Shown here: piece by piece, positions 1 through 11,100 of the stretch | Numbering within the stretch: position 1 is the first letter of the stretch | How the letters are laid out: each line of letters starts with the position of its first letter | Assembly (NCBI GenBank): GCA_015847255.1 | Contig: JADLZK010009242.1 | Span: 1-64,000, forward strand | Reading direction: 5' to 3' | Source: Hyparrhenia diplandra | Lineage: Eukaryota > Streptophyta > Magnoliopsida > Poales > Poaceae | DNA length: 64,000 nt | Program-made: the position numbers and the translations under genes | Notes under the pieces: model-generated | What the model was told of the DNA's origin: nothing | Database searches by the model: none | The model's input: the letters and a program-made list of their open reading frames with translations, nothing else

Positions 1-639
1 GCATATGGATCAAGGCAAAGGTAACTTGCCTTGTAGCAAAAGAGAGCGCAAATGATTTGATACCCACAATTCTTCCATCAATGATGAATGAGCCAGGTGT
101 CTCTTGCACAAGGTTAAAGTTCATCATATATACCTTGCTTCATCTCTTAGCTCGAGTTCATCTCCTTGACTTAATTCGGGGTGGATTTGATAGCCCTTGG
201 ATCAAACCGACCTTGGCAACACGATGTAGATACAACCTCAAAGTCCGGTGGTAAAACCGACCTAGAAAGGAGAGGATGACAGGTAGGACCACCGGGCTGA
301 CCGACCTAAATGGCGGCCGCCGAGGTCGAAGCTTCCGGCTTCGTGTTTCTTCCGTGTCCTCTGGTACCTTCTAGAATGTTTTAGTCCACTTTTTTGGGTT
401 GAGTTACTTCACGGTTAAGTCTTGTCATCATATGAGATGTATCTTCCAGAACTTTCTCCATTCTTCTCTGCATTTATCTGTTAAGTCCCTGAAAATATAT
501 AAATCACCAAAGCTCATGGAATTATAATAGTAAATCCCCTAGTCTATGTTGATATTCATTTTACGCCCTTATTTCATATTTAGTTGACTATTAATATTAT
601 GCTATAATAGGTGTCAACAATGTCCATATGTATATTGTA

Positions 640-1460
640 CCCTTCTTCAATAGATTTGTTAAAGGTTTACTGATCATGCCAAATTGTGGTACAAATCTTC
701 TATAATATCCGGCCATTCTTTAAAGCTTCCTGAAGTTCCTTTGATGTTGGATGGTTGAGGCCAGTCTTTAATAGTTTTTGTATCTTGGATGGTTACGTGG
801 AGACACCCCTGCGGCAATCGACAACATGCCCCAAATAGCTGAAGTTCCTGTCTCAGCAAATTTGCACTTAGACATTTTAACATGAAAGCCATGTTCCTAT
901 AGTAATGTCAATACTGATCTGATATGTTGTAGATGATCTGACCAGCTATGACTATATATCAAGATGTCATCTGAAAACTTCAGCACATTTTCTGAGTAAG
1001 GACCGCAAATATAGTATTCATGGATGTTGATTTGGAAGGTAGCTGGACCCCGGTAACTCCATATAGCATCACTTTATATTCATAGTGTCCACTATGGGTT
1101 TGAAATGTTGTCTTGTGTTCCTACCCTTTTGCCATTCTTATCCGGGATGAAACCCAGGCATAAGTCAAAGAGAAGTAAACCGGCATGCACCATGTAATTC
1201 TTCTAGTAGTTCTTCTATAATTGGTAGAGGGTACTTGTTTTTTGATCTGTCATGGCATTCAATCTTCGATAATCCACACAAAGTCTCCAGTCTCTGTCTT
1301 CTTCTTGACTAGAAGAATAGGTGAGAGTATGGACTGGCACTCTCTTGGATCCAACCTTTGGCAAGCATGTCTTTAATTTGTTGTTCAATCTTTGATTTAA
1401 AGCGAGGGTTGTATACGTATGGTTTCAAGCAAAATGGTTGAGATCTGGTAGTAGAGGTAT
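640..1460 (-). pseudogene. Ty3/gypsy reverse transcriptase remnant
   Basis: In shifting minus-strand frames this stretch gives the RT fingers and palm: a KIEQQIKDMLAKGWIQES-like segment near 1,340-1,420, a WRLCVDYR-like segment, KYPLPIIEELL, then FSDDILIYS near 950-990. The last is the catalytic [YF]xDD box, with Ser at the variable position. A connection-type segment around EHGFHVKMSKCKFAE follows to 840. RT would copy the element RNA into DNA in a cytoplasmic particle. Several frame changes and stops show that this copy cannot encode an enzyme. Confidence 0.85.
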
Positions 1461-1769
1461 CTCATGATCGGTTGTTCTATGTGTAGGTAATCGAGTTGGG
1501 GGTTCAAAGACTTGGGCAACTGAGGCAGTACCTCTTTCGGATCTTCGAGGGGATGTCATGTTCATCTTCTTGAGTCTTTGTCGATGCTGGAGTTGAGCGA
1601 GCCCATATAGAGTATTGAGTCTCTCTTGTCCATTGCTTGAAACTATTGTTGAGATATAGGAGGACCCATTGTTGTTTCAGCAAAGGGGCCTTGTAATTTG
1701 ACTTGATTGTTCATATAAGGAAAACCGCATCCATTTCTCTCCCCGTGTACTCTCATTGGGTGGCATGAT

Positions 1770-2030
1770 CTAACCGGTCCATCTGAGCACCACATCATAA
1801 CCACTTAGAGGTATAATTTTGAGTATTGTGCAAAAAGTTGTACCACACACGGACAACTGCTGATTTGGTAATTCATGGGTACAACCGATGATGCCCCCAT
1901 TTGCAACTGTAACTCGAAACAGGGGAATGAGGTAAAGGTGACCAGTTCTTGACATGTTGAGCTACTTCATCATCTATAAAGCCGTGGTCTTTGCCGTAAT
2001 CAATCAACATGTATATTTCTTTGCCTTCGG
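1770..2030 (-). pseudogene. Retroviral-type aspartic protease remnant
   Basis: The minus strand encodes MLIDYGKDHGFIDDEVAQH followed by VTVANGGIIGCTHELP and IIPLSGYDVVL, the usual order of a Ty3/gypsy gag-pol protease ending in the 'GxDVVLGxDWL' box. The catalytic triplet expected as D-S/T-G reads D-Y-G near 2,015, so the active site looks lost. It sits between the gag zinc-knuckle region and RT. Confidence 0.7.
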
Positions 2031-2194
2031 ATAACCTCCGAGTCTCATGGTCTTATAACTTTCAGCCCATTATGAGCTTGGACTGAAATTTCCATGAAAT
2101 TCTCATCAGAGTCTGAATCTTCAGTATTGTTGTGCATTCCATCGTGATGTTCATCGGGTGATATCCATTGCCGGGTTTCTTCAATAGTATTTAA

Positions 2195-3500
2195 AGACAC
2201 TTGAGCGGGACACTTGTCTTTGGGGATTCCACTTCTCTCCACATTTGAAACATAAGCCTTTAGCTCTTACGGATTGTTTGAGATTTGAAGCTTTGTCTTC
2301 GTGATGCTTGGGCCTTGCAAAATCTTCGAGGCTTCTTGTCTTGAGTACTTGAAAGAATTGAATTTGCTTTTAATGCATGATTCTTCTTGAATGAAAATCC
2401 GAACTTCGGGTTTCTTGTACACTTGATCTTGCATGGCTTCTTCCCTGCACAAGAGCCGCAGAAAAAGCGATATCGAGGTTCTTGTGGTTTATGAACCATG
2501 ATTACAGCTCTAAGTTCTTTCTTCGGGCCATCAACAAATCGATTGGCTATGACGGTTTGTGAGAAATTGGGATCATGTGCTAATAGGCGGTGAACAATAT
2601 CGCAGAATTCCTCAATGTACTCAGCCCCTCTTGAACCGGACCGTGTAATGTGGAAAAACTGTCCTAATCGAGATGGTTATGCTCATCTCTATCAAATCTA
2701 GAAAGCATAGCCTGAACAAAAGTATCCCAATTCATGATCTAATTTTAAGCTCCATGGTTTGAAACCACAATTTCGTTGGATCCCTCTAACCTCATGATGG
2801 CATATATCGAACCCATTTGGCCTGGATCGGTGTTATAGACATCAAAATAGGCTTCTAGCGTTTGACCCATAGTCTAGGGTTGGAACCATCGAAAAGTATG
2901 CAACTCCATAGTGGGTATCGATTGGGTGAGCAATTGATAGAACATGTGCTCATGACAAGTGGCAGAATGAGTATGCTTAGGCGGTGGGATCGAAACCTTT
3001 GATCGGGTGTCGGCAGAGGCGGTGGTATACACCACCCCAAAGTCTCCCTTGCCGTGGTCAATTGACCCTGCGCGCCCGCCCGTTGGGGGTGAAGCTCCGG
3101 ATGGGCGGGCTCGGCGCCTTGTTCTTCGGCGAGGTGAAGTGGTCCTCCCGAATTGCCTTGTCAGTTGAGTTGGCGATGGTGACTTCGCCATGACTTCGGC
3201 CCGAGGCCTGGTCGGGTCGACTTCGCCCGTGGGAAGTGGCTTCTCGGTAGCGACCTTGACACCCTTGCCAAGATTCGATCACCGTGTGCTCAGGTCGTGG
3301 ACGCGGTGTCGATGAGCGGCTTCCAGGTGAGAAAATCCCCTCATGGATGACATCTCTCGGCGCATCTCCTTCATGTCCTTGGAGTTTTGTGTCAACATCG
3401 CCATCATCTTGCCAAGTTGCTCCTCCGGTGTCGCCATGCGGGTGAGGTATGGGTGTGTGTGGCCAGGGTTTGGATTTGGGGAAAAATTTGGTGGTGGAAC
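2195..3500 (-). pseudogene. Ty3/gypsy gag remnant with altered zinc knuckle
   Basis: The region starts next to the primer-binding site with a basic, proline-rich N-terminus and a segment beginning MATPEEQLGKMMAMLTQ, and runs to a zinc-knuckle-like CFKCGEKWNPKDKC near 2,206-2,255. In a CCHC knuckle the third ligand is His; here the position reads Asp, so the knuckle is probably dead. Gag would form the particle and bind RNA. Overlapping open frames at 2,260-3,597 are pieces of this gag or shadows of it. Confidence 0.6.
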
Positions 3501-3517
3501 TGGTGGATCCGAGCGGG

Positions 3518-3526
3518 CTGATACCA
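3518..3526 (-). promoter_or_regulatory. Primer-binding site (initiator tRNA-Met type)
   Basis: On the minus strand TGGTATCAG starts one base after an LTR-like ACA end. This is the standard plant retrotransposon primer site complementary to the 3' end of tRNA-iMet. It fixes the element's orientation (minus) and places the 5' LTR immediately to the right. Confidence 0.7.
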
Positions 3527-3527
3527 A

Positions 3528-4060
3528 TGTTACCGATCTGATGAATCTCTATTGCAATATAGATAGTTTGGATACAAGGGATCGGATCGCCCGGCACCGC
3601 CCGTGCTCACCGCCGCCCGCCACCACCCTCGGGTGTGGTTCAGAGTCGAGTTCCTTGTTCAAATTCTCCTCTCCCTCTCTCACGATACATGAAGGAGCCA
3701 TGGCGGCCTCTGACTTGGGCGGCGCAGGGCCAGACTCTACTTAGCCCAGTTCGAGCCCACGTACTTGACATTCTTCTTAACAGGCCTGGTAGTCCTCCTC
3801 AGCCCGTCCTTAGCATCACCACCCTGATTGCCTTCGTCTTCAGAGACTGGAACTCCATCTTCGACAGCGTCACTAGCATCATCAAGGGGTTGATCGGTGA
3901 CAGAGGGCTAGCTGGGAGCAGGTGCCGGTGTGATCGATGGGAACATATATCTAAGTTGGCATACGGGGAGCAAGTGTTTTTCAGATCGAGAAGAAATATG
4001 GGGACCTAACTGACTAAGGCCTGCTGTGTGTGTTTAGGCCATGGCGGGGGGTAGGTGGGA
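3528..4060 (-). repeat. Probable 5' LTR of the degenerate gypsy element
   Basis: The LTR terminus is at 3,528 (plus-strand TGT, the complement of a terminal ACA), next to the primer-binding site. The outer end was not located because no second LTR is in the window, so the right boundary is a guess. Confidence 0.35.
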
Positions 4061-4170
4061 AGCTTGTTAGGTTGGGCCAAGGGGAGCTGCAAGTTGACTT
4101 GAGGTCAAGGGAGACTCATAGTCGAGTGCATGTGCTGCTTTAGCGACCTGGCCACACCTGCCGGCGAGCA

Positions 4171-4187
4171 CTCTCTCTCTCTCTCTC
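4171..4187. repeat. (CT)n microsatellite
   Basis: Eight uninterrupted CT units, in a stretch (4,061-4,668) with no other feature I recognise. Confidence 0.9.
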
Positions 4188-4668
4188 CGCTTCGGCGCCC
4201 GGACCCGGTCGTCTTGCTCCCACCCCCCGCTGGCGAGCATATCTCCAAGTTGGGGCAAAAGCCGTCATGTGTGCATAGTGGTGCCCACGTGTGGGGGAGA
4301 TGAAGGGAGGAGAGGTCAGATGAGCTGGTGGAAACAGGAAAACGTTGCTTAGAATAATATAAGTCTATTCTGAGATCGTACGTCCACATTTTGGAATCCT
4401 CCGGCATTTTCTTAAGTTCACTACACATTGTACTGACAATAACAATATATTTCTTCTTTTCATGCATCAATGAAGGCAGAATTATTTTAAAGATGAGATG
4501 AACAGAGATCAACACAGACAACAATATGCTTCAATACAATGTCACATCTCGGTCTAAAAAGAAAAAATGTTACGTCTCGAGTTGAAAGATAGATAATTGG
4601 AGAGGCAGTTATTTATTCACTTATTTGTCTTTGACGGCAATGCTAGAAAGATAGATTTACAAAGGATT

Positions 4669-4971
4669 CTAGTTCCAAAGAAAATTCATGTCATATATAA
4701 TGCTGGCAGGTTTTACTTCATCTTGGACACCGATTTCTCCTTGGAAAGATAAAGCTTCATGCGCTGGGAAGTGGAGATCTGAAATTTCAAATAGGATATT
4801 AGCACCACGGGAAGAGAGCACAAACTCTGGTTCTACTGATGTTGGGATATTTAAGTAAAAGCCAAAACATTTTTTTTTAAATGATGGCAGCAAGTTACAA
4901 AATGAACGCTGACATAGTTTGGACCCTAAAGAAAGGAATGCATTGCGCTTGACAAAAAGAGATTTAAGCAT
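4669..4971 (-). CDS. Unrecognised ORF downstream of kinase A
   Basis: A 100-codon open frame whose C-terminal half (NIPTSVEPEFVLSSRGANIL..., ending NFLWN) has ordinary protein composition. Its N-terminal part is lysine/phenylalanine-rich and crosses an A/T run, so it may be intronic. I do not recognise a family. It lies on the same strand as kinase A, about 190 bases past that gene's stop, and could be a last exon or a separate remnant. Confidence 0.25.
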   Translation of the reverse strand: MLKSLFVKRNAFLSLGSKLCQRSFCNLLPSFKKKCFGFYLNIPTSVEPEFVLSSRGANILFEISDLHFPAHEALSFQGEIGVQDEVKPASIIYDMNFLWN

Positions 4972-5156
4972 TTAGTCATTGAGTTTAACATGTGTCTCCG
5001 CTTCTTTACAGATTCTCAGAGTAACCAACGAAGTTCGGGTTATTTTAATTGTGAGCCTTTGCAACAACAAAAAAAAAGAAAACATTTCTTGAATACATAT
5101 AACAGAACACAATGAAATTAGATGATTGAACAGAGACCATGGGTGTTCATACCGGC

Positions 5157-6605
5157 TCAAAAAATCGGTACAAATTTGCCACTGAGCTTATCAATAATAT
5201 TTACTATGGAAGGCCTCTTTTTACGCTCAACCTCCACACACTTCAAGCCAATCAGAATGCATGTTTTTACTTGGTTGAGGCCATTTGCATCTAGTGATCG
5301 GTACTTGAACATTATTTGATCATCTGTCTTCCAGTTTTGATGTACCTGTAGAAGAAGGTTTAATTATTAGTGATAAACTGATAATGTATTAACTGAATGC
5401 ATGGAAGGATTCAAAATAGATGTTTCAACCAAGCAAAAAATAGATGTTTCAACCAAGCAATGCTGTCTTACATCGTCGACAAATCTCCTTGCAGCTCTGT
5501 CTTCAGCATCTGCATAGTTCTTCACCCAGTCGCGATCTCAATAATAAGCATGCCTAAACTATATATGTCTGACATGGTGGATATTTCGCCCCTGTATAGA
5601 TATTCTGGAGCCATGTATCCACTGCAAGAGTTTACCAAAGAATCAACTGCCGCTTGCTTCATATAATCTGGAGGAAAATCATATTTCACTGTTTGTTTCC
5701 GACTTACTTATGTCCTTAACATTGACTGTGTACATCCGGGTCTGCTCTTGTCCAAAGAGTCTTGAGAGACGAAATCCACAATCTTTGGCACCCAATTATC
5801 ATCCAACCATGGAGTTAGGCACAAGATTCATGTGAACAAGGGGCCGCCCAAATCCTTATTATTATGAAGGAAATGTAGACCCTGGCAGATCCCTGAATTA
5901 TTTTGAATCTTGTGTCCCAGTCAATTGAACTAATGTCCGCTGAAGAAGTACAAAGTAAAAGAAAGTACTAATGAATTCTAAGTATCTAATATAGTAGTCT
6001 CCAAAGCGTATTGCTTACACCTTACAGTAGTAGCAATAAATGAATATTGAAATTTGAAATTAATTGGTCTTTTGACAATAAATGAATTGTATAGTAGAGA
6101 AAGAAAGAAAAAATCATGTTGGATAGTCCATTACATACCAGCAAGGTACTTGTCGAGGCTTCCCTTAGATAGATATTCGTAGCATAGACAGATTTCGATC
6201 ACTTCAACAATTACATATCTTCCATTATGATGAATCACATTCTTTTGTGCGTCATGGCAGTAGTGAACCAGTTCTACTATATTTTGATGTTTAAGTGCCA
6301 TAAGGTTTGTAACCTCAGTTGCAAATGTTATGCCAGATGGCACTGGCGGCGTTTTCAGCAAGCTTCTTCACAGCAATCGTGCGGCCCCCTTCTGGAAGAA
6401 TCCCTGTTTAACTTTAACCTCTGTCAGTGAAACAGTTTTTGTAAGAATCTGATGTGTAAATGTTACGGTCCACACGCACCTGATAAACTGTTCCAAAAAC
6501 AGAACGACCAACTTCTAGATTAGGAGAGAAATCACTGGTAATTTGCTTCATAAAGGTCATCGGTAGGTGTGTTGGTAATCCGTCAAGACTCTGCTGGCTC
6601 GCCAT
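5157..6605 (-). pseudogene. Kinase A: receptor-like cytoplasmic kinase pseudogene
   Basis: This is a five-exon Ser/Thr kinase of the grass family whose members begin 'LPLxFLxxITxDFS'. The start is ATG at 6,605 (MASQQSLDGLPTHLP). The glycine loop reads GRSVFGTVYQ (second glycine is Ser). Exon 2 (from about 6,411) has the beta-3 IAVKKL lysine, then a one-base shift near 6,345 before the EVTNLMALKHQNIVELV helix and the CYEYLSKGSLDKYL hinge. The catalytic loop near 5,840 reads HMNLVPNSM, so HRD Asp is Asn and the loop Lys is Val, and the DFG region is scrambled with stops. The APE exon (GYMAPEYLYRGEIST, 5,665-5,540) and last exon (ERKKRPSIVNIIDKL, stop at 5,157) are well kept. It is catalytically dead. 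Confidence 0.8.
5411..5460. repeat. Short tandem duplication in a kinase A intron
   Basis: A segment of about 24 bases containing AATAGATGTTTCAACCAAGC is present twice in direct succession. This looks like a recent slippage or duplication event. Confidence 0.7.
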
Positions 6606-8152
6606 TTCTGATAACTGAGGTAGCTGTATGGATAGGACCTATTGCAAATCAAGTCTTCTCAAAAACCCAAAGCAAGGAAATTTGCTCAATCACACGTACA
6701 AATGGCAAGAACATAATCATTCTTGTTAAACCAATCGAAAGCAACGGCCATGCTTTAATTTCTTTTAGACTCACAAGGTAAAAAAGGGAGACCGAACTGA
6801 ATTTGTACTTAAACAGCATAAATCAAAGACTTTACAACACACCTAAAGATGCAAAAAACGGATTTGCTCATCAACCGCAGGTACATACAGCTGGAACACA
6901 ATTTTTTTCTTCTAGAACAGTTCTAATCTTTTAGATTCAGATCACATGCTGAAAAGAGGAACTGAGCTGAATGTATATAAACAGCATGAATGACAGGAGC
7001 AGCACTGAATTCAAATAACCTAACTCTTATGAGGAGCTCTAACCTGAGAAGAATGCTTGAAGGATACTAGCTGCAGGGAACACTTGAAGGAGCACTTGAA
7101 GTTGGATGCCTCCTTATTGCTGCAATGTAGGAGTATAAAGAATTAAGCAGTGAGCAGCTGGTACAAAGACAAGTTGACTTGACTTAAGCCTCGGATGCCC
7201 AACGAGTCAGTCAATGACAATATGAAAGTATATCGTCTTGGCGCTTTTTGTGATGCAGGGTTTGTAGTACCTGCAATGAACCTTCCGTTGCTATGTAGTA
7301 CACACACCTGAACACGCTAGTGAAGATATGAGGACTGACTATGTACTGGATCACACAACCTGTCAACATTCCTCGTAATCAAAATGAAGACTGACATAAT
7401 TTTTTTTGTTAGTGTAGCTTGGACCTGTTGATGCCTCTGTTTATTAAAAAAACACGGTTTGTGAAAACTTGAAGCAATCAACCACTGTGTCCAAGCAGAA
7501 CAGCGATAGATGGGTAGAGAACATAAAATTCTTGGATTTTCCGTTAACAAAAATAACTCTTCAATTAATAATGAAATCAATCATCAGGATAATGGACAAA
7601 GTTATCGCTCATAGAAGAGTTATGGTTTGGATAGGCATCAGATATGTTTGGTTTATTAAATTTTCTCATTGATAAAAATATCCAACCATAAATATAGGTC
7701 ATTTAGGACATCAACACGCTCTAAGAGGTACAATTTTGACTAGCAGCATCTATGAAAGTACAATATCTGAAAGGATTATAGGTAAAGAAAGTACATTTTT
7801 CCATTTTTCCTTGTAACAAAAGAAAAAAGAAGTGAAGTACCTTTCGTGACAACATAAATTGTTAATTTCAACCTATCAGTACACTGATGGTCAAACTCTA
7901 AAATCAGACCAAGGAATTCTAAAAATGAGTAGAAAACCATTGATACAGCAGTAAATCTGACCGAGAAATTCTAAAACATGAGTAGAAAAAAAAATTCTAA
8001 CACTTCCACAAGATCCTTTTCATAAACTGTAGTATAAAATTCAACTAGCATATTTCACGCAGCCCTGTTCCTCAATTCTGCTTTAAGTACTGCAATAATA
8101 CAGAAGAAAGCATATGTTTCAATATTCACTAGCATGATGACTGCATTAGACT
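6606..8152. other. Intergenic region without recognisable genes
   Basis: AT-rich sequence between the NLR stop and the kinase A start. It holds only short open frames with no motifs and would include kinase A's promoter. I see no TIRs or LTR ends. Confidence 0.6.
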
Positions 8153-11100
8153 TCATTGAGTGCTACAATGAAACGGAAATGCCATATAGTGTTCATTATT
8201 TCGTCTAGCGGAGGCCTCAGTTGACATAACAACTTCCTCCAGCTTCAGAGTGGGTTGGCTTCTATGGTCAGCAAATTGGTCCTCCAAATTTTTCCTTAGG
8301 TTCTCATTTTTGGAACCAATAACTCGTACATCCTTAAGTTTCAAGAGATGATTTAAACCATCAAACTGCAGCTGCAATCCATTACTGCAGCAGCCAGCTG
8401 TGAGCAACTCAAGATTTCTCATGGCTCGTGATCCAAAAGTTAAATGCAAGTTGGATGCGCTTAGCAATCTCGAGGCTCTTAATGTTTTGATAACTGTGAT
8501 CCTCTACACCCTCAACCACCACACTAAAGTTGATATTACCATCATGACGTGGTGTGACACCTAATACGTAGAACACAGAGTTGTTGCAGATCCCCAAGGA
8601 CTTTCATGTCATCGATCTGACAATGCGTCCAACTCCAGATTTAACTTTTTGAGGTTGTAAAGCTCCTTGATCCACCTAGGCAATTTTTCTACAGGACCAT
8701 ACAGCTTTAGGCTCTGAAGATCATTTGCAAACACAGTGTCCATGTCATCCAAACAACTTTGACTGTCGTTCCTGATCCACACTGCCAAAGATTCTAGGCG
8801 GGAGAGACATGAGACGGCAGAACAGAACTCCTTGCCATTTTTCCTGCTTACCCCCAGACACTCGAAGTTTATGCAGTTGGGTGAGATTCCTGAGCTCTTT
8901 CAGGATGCCTTTGCCCTCTGCTGAACCAACATTGATCACTCAAGTGTATGCAAAGCGGTCAATTTTCCGATCCCAGTCATCACCTTGACACCAACTAGTT
9001 GATGGCATCTGTGGAGGTCTGAGAATTTCAATGCTACAGAACGATGTGCTGATGGATCCTCAGGTGAAAACACAGGGCCTGCCCTGATGTACTGCAGCTT
9101 CTTTAGCTTAGTGATGGATGCTGGAGTAGTGATTATGCTGGTGTATCTGATATCAAGCATTTGGAGCTGTCCTAGTTGACCCACTGAACTTGGCAGATAG
9201 CTGATCTCACTGCATCCCCTCAGAGAAAGGAACTTTAGACGGGCAGCAACTTTAAGATGTTCTGGAGGTCTTTATTTGTCACACCCGATGCATCCTCAAG
9301 ATCAAGCACCGAAGAACCTTCATTCCTTCAGAGATGAAGAACGATTCCCATTGCCCAAACACTGTTAGAGACCTTAGCCTCGAGAAATCAATTTTCCCGA
9401 ACACTATCCTATCTCTTGTCCAGCTTTGTTCTATGACAAGGTGACGTCCTCTGCGCCTACTTGTTGGGCTGCAAGTTCCTTTGAGCACAAAGAGCTCAAT
9501 TGCGGTTAAAATATTTTCTTTTTCAGAGGTCGTGGAGATCATGTACTCACGGAAGATAGCATTGACTTTAAATGAGACCATTCTCATACTTGTGATTGCC
9601 GTAAGTGGTGGTGGTTGAATCATTGCCTGATTAACCAGACTGGAGAAATGTTCCTCTCCATTCTCATCTGCAGTACAGCTTTCACTATCGGTGGAATACC
9701 CCTCTGCACCCCACCGCATCACCAAACACCGCCGCCGAAAGTGCTGCTGTGTCCAGGGAAAATTAATAGGTATGCAACAAGCTTCCTGAAGTCTACTGGC
9801 AAAGCATCCAAGTAGGATTGCATCCAGCTAAACAGATCATGTAAACAATCAGACTCCGGCATGGTCTCCAGGTTGAGCACGAAATTGTCATTCAACATAT
9901 TGGCCTTTTCTCTCCAATTATAGACTGGGCTCAAAATCTCAGCTAAAGAAACTATTACTTTTGGAAGTCCGCCACACTTTCTAATAAGTTGCTGCAAGAC
10001 CACTTCATTCTCCATATTATCAACAGAAACAAATGGACTTCGAACCTATAGGTCAAAAAAATCAATTACATTAGGTTCACATATTTCAAGTTGGGACATA
10101 TAAAGTGTGTATCAATTATACTGGAGAACACAGTATTGGAAAATAGCATAAATCTATTATCTTTTTTAAGTTTAATTATGTTTGTATTTGCCTAACCAGA
10201 TTAATTGGAGAAAATAAAATCAGTACCCTTTACACATGATAATAAATTATCCACTGCATAAAAATAATCTAATATAATTTTTTAAAGCTGTTTTCCTGTT
10301 TCTCTATTACCCTTACAATAGTTTCGATAAAATAAAAACTAATAGTGATATCATAGTACAACAATATACATCTGGAAGAAAAACTAAAGCAACATGCATG
10401 CGAATACACTCAGGCCTTACCTAAGCATTGGTTTCAAATACAAGAGCAGATACATGTGGCATAACAAATAGCAAGCCAATAAGGCAGGACTGCATACAGG
10501 GTCAGTCCATGCATGCAAGGAAACAAGATAAAGAGTGCGTGTTTGGAATGGGGACTCGCATATTTGGTTGTGTATGTAAAATCTTGATTGTTAATACAAC
10601 TAGTTGTGAAAAAAACAAATGAACATATAGTATTGTTTAATTCAAGGCGACCAAGTGAGAAACTAGTTATTACTTACTTCCTCCATTCCAAATTGTAAGT
10701 GGTTTTGGCTTTTTAGAAAAAATGTTTTTAGTGACTCTAACTCAAACACCTTAGGGCATCATAATTCTAGTATGGAGAAGACATTCATCTCTTGTGTTTG
10801 CGTGTCTTTCTATTGTCTATACATGTTTGTTTTCCTCTTTCCTGATTGCTTGCTTGTTATTATGTGCTACAACTAGCATTGTTACTTGCATAGTATGAAT
10901 GTGCTTCACTGCTAGGACGTGCTTCACTGCTAGGTGTGCACACGCTTAATTTTCATCTTTAGTCACCTAGTATGATAGGACGTGTTTCAAGTCAAATCTC
11001 TTGAGTTCTGAATTCACTTTTCAATGCAGCCTTTTCCATTGATTTCTATAAGCTATCTACTGCCATGAGCGTGCATCAACCAAATCTAGACTGATCATTA

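Larger units (their letters stand above)
1..3527 (-). mobile_element. Degenerate Ty3/gypsy retrotransposon, internal region (partial)
   Basis: Reading the minus strand from right to left gives a primer-binding site, gag, an aspartic-protease region and reverse transcriptase, in the Ty3/gypsy order. Every domain is broken by stops and frameshifts. The RNase H, integrase and 3' LTR that should follow lie beyond the left edge or are lost. It differs from the GC-rich gypsy family at 30-64 kb in being AT-richer and in using a tRNA-Met-type primer site. Confidence is high for the class and moderate for the limits. Confidence 0.8.
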
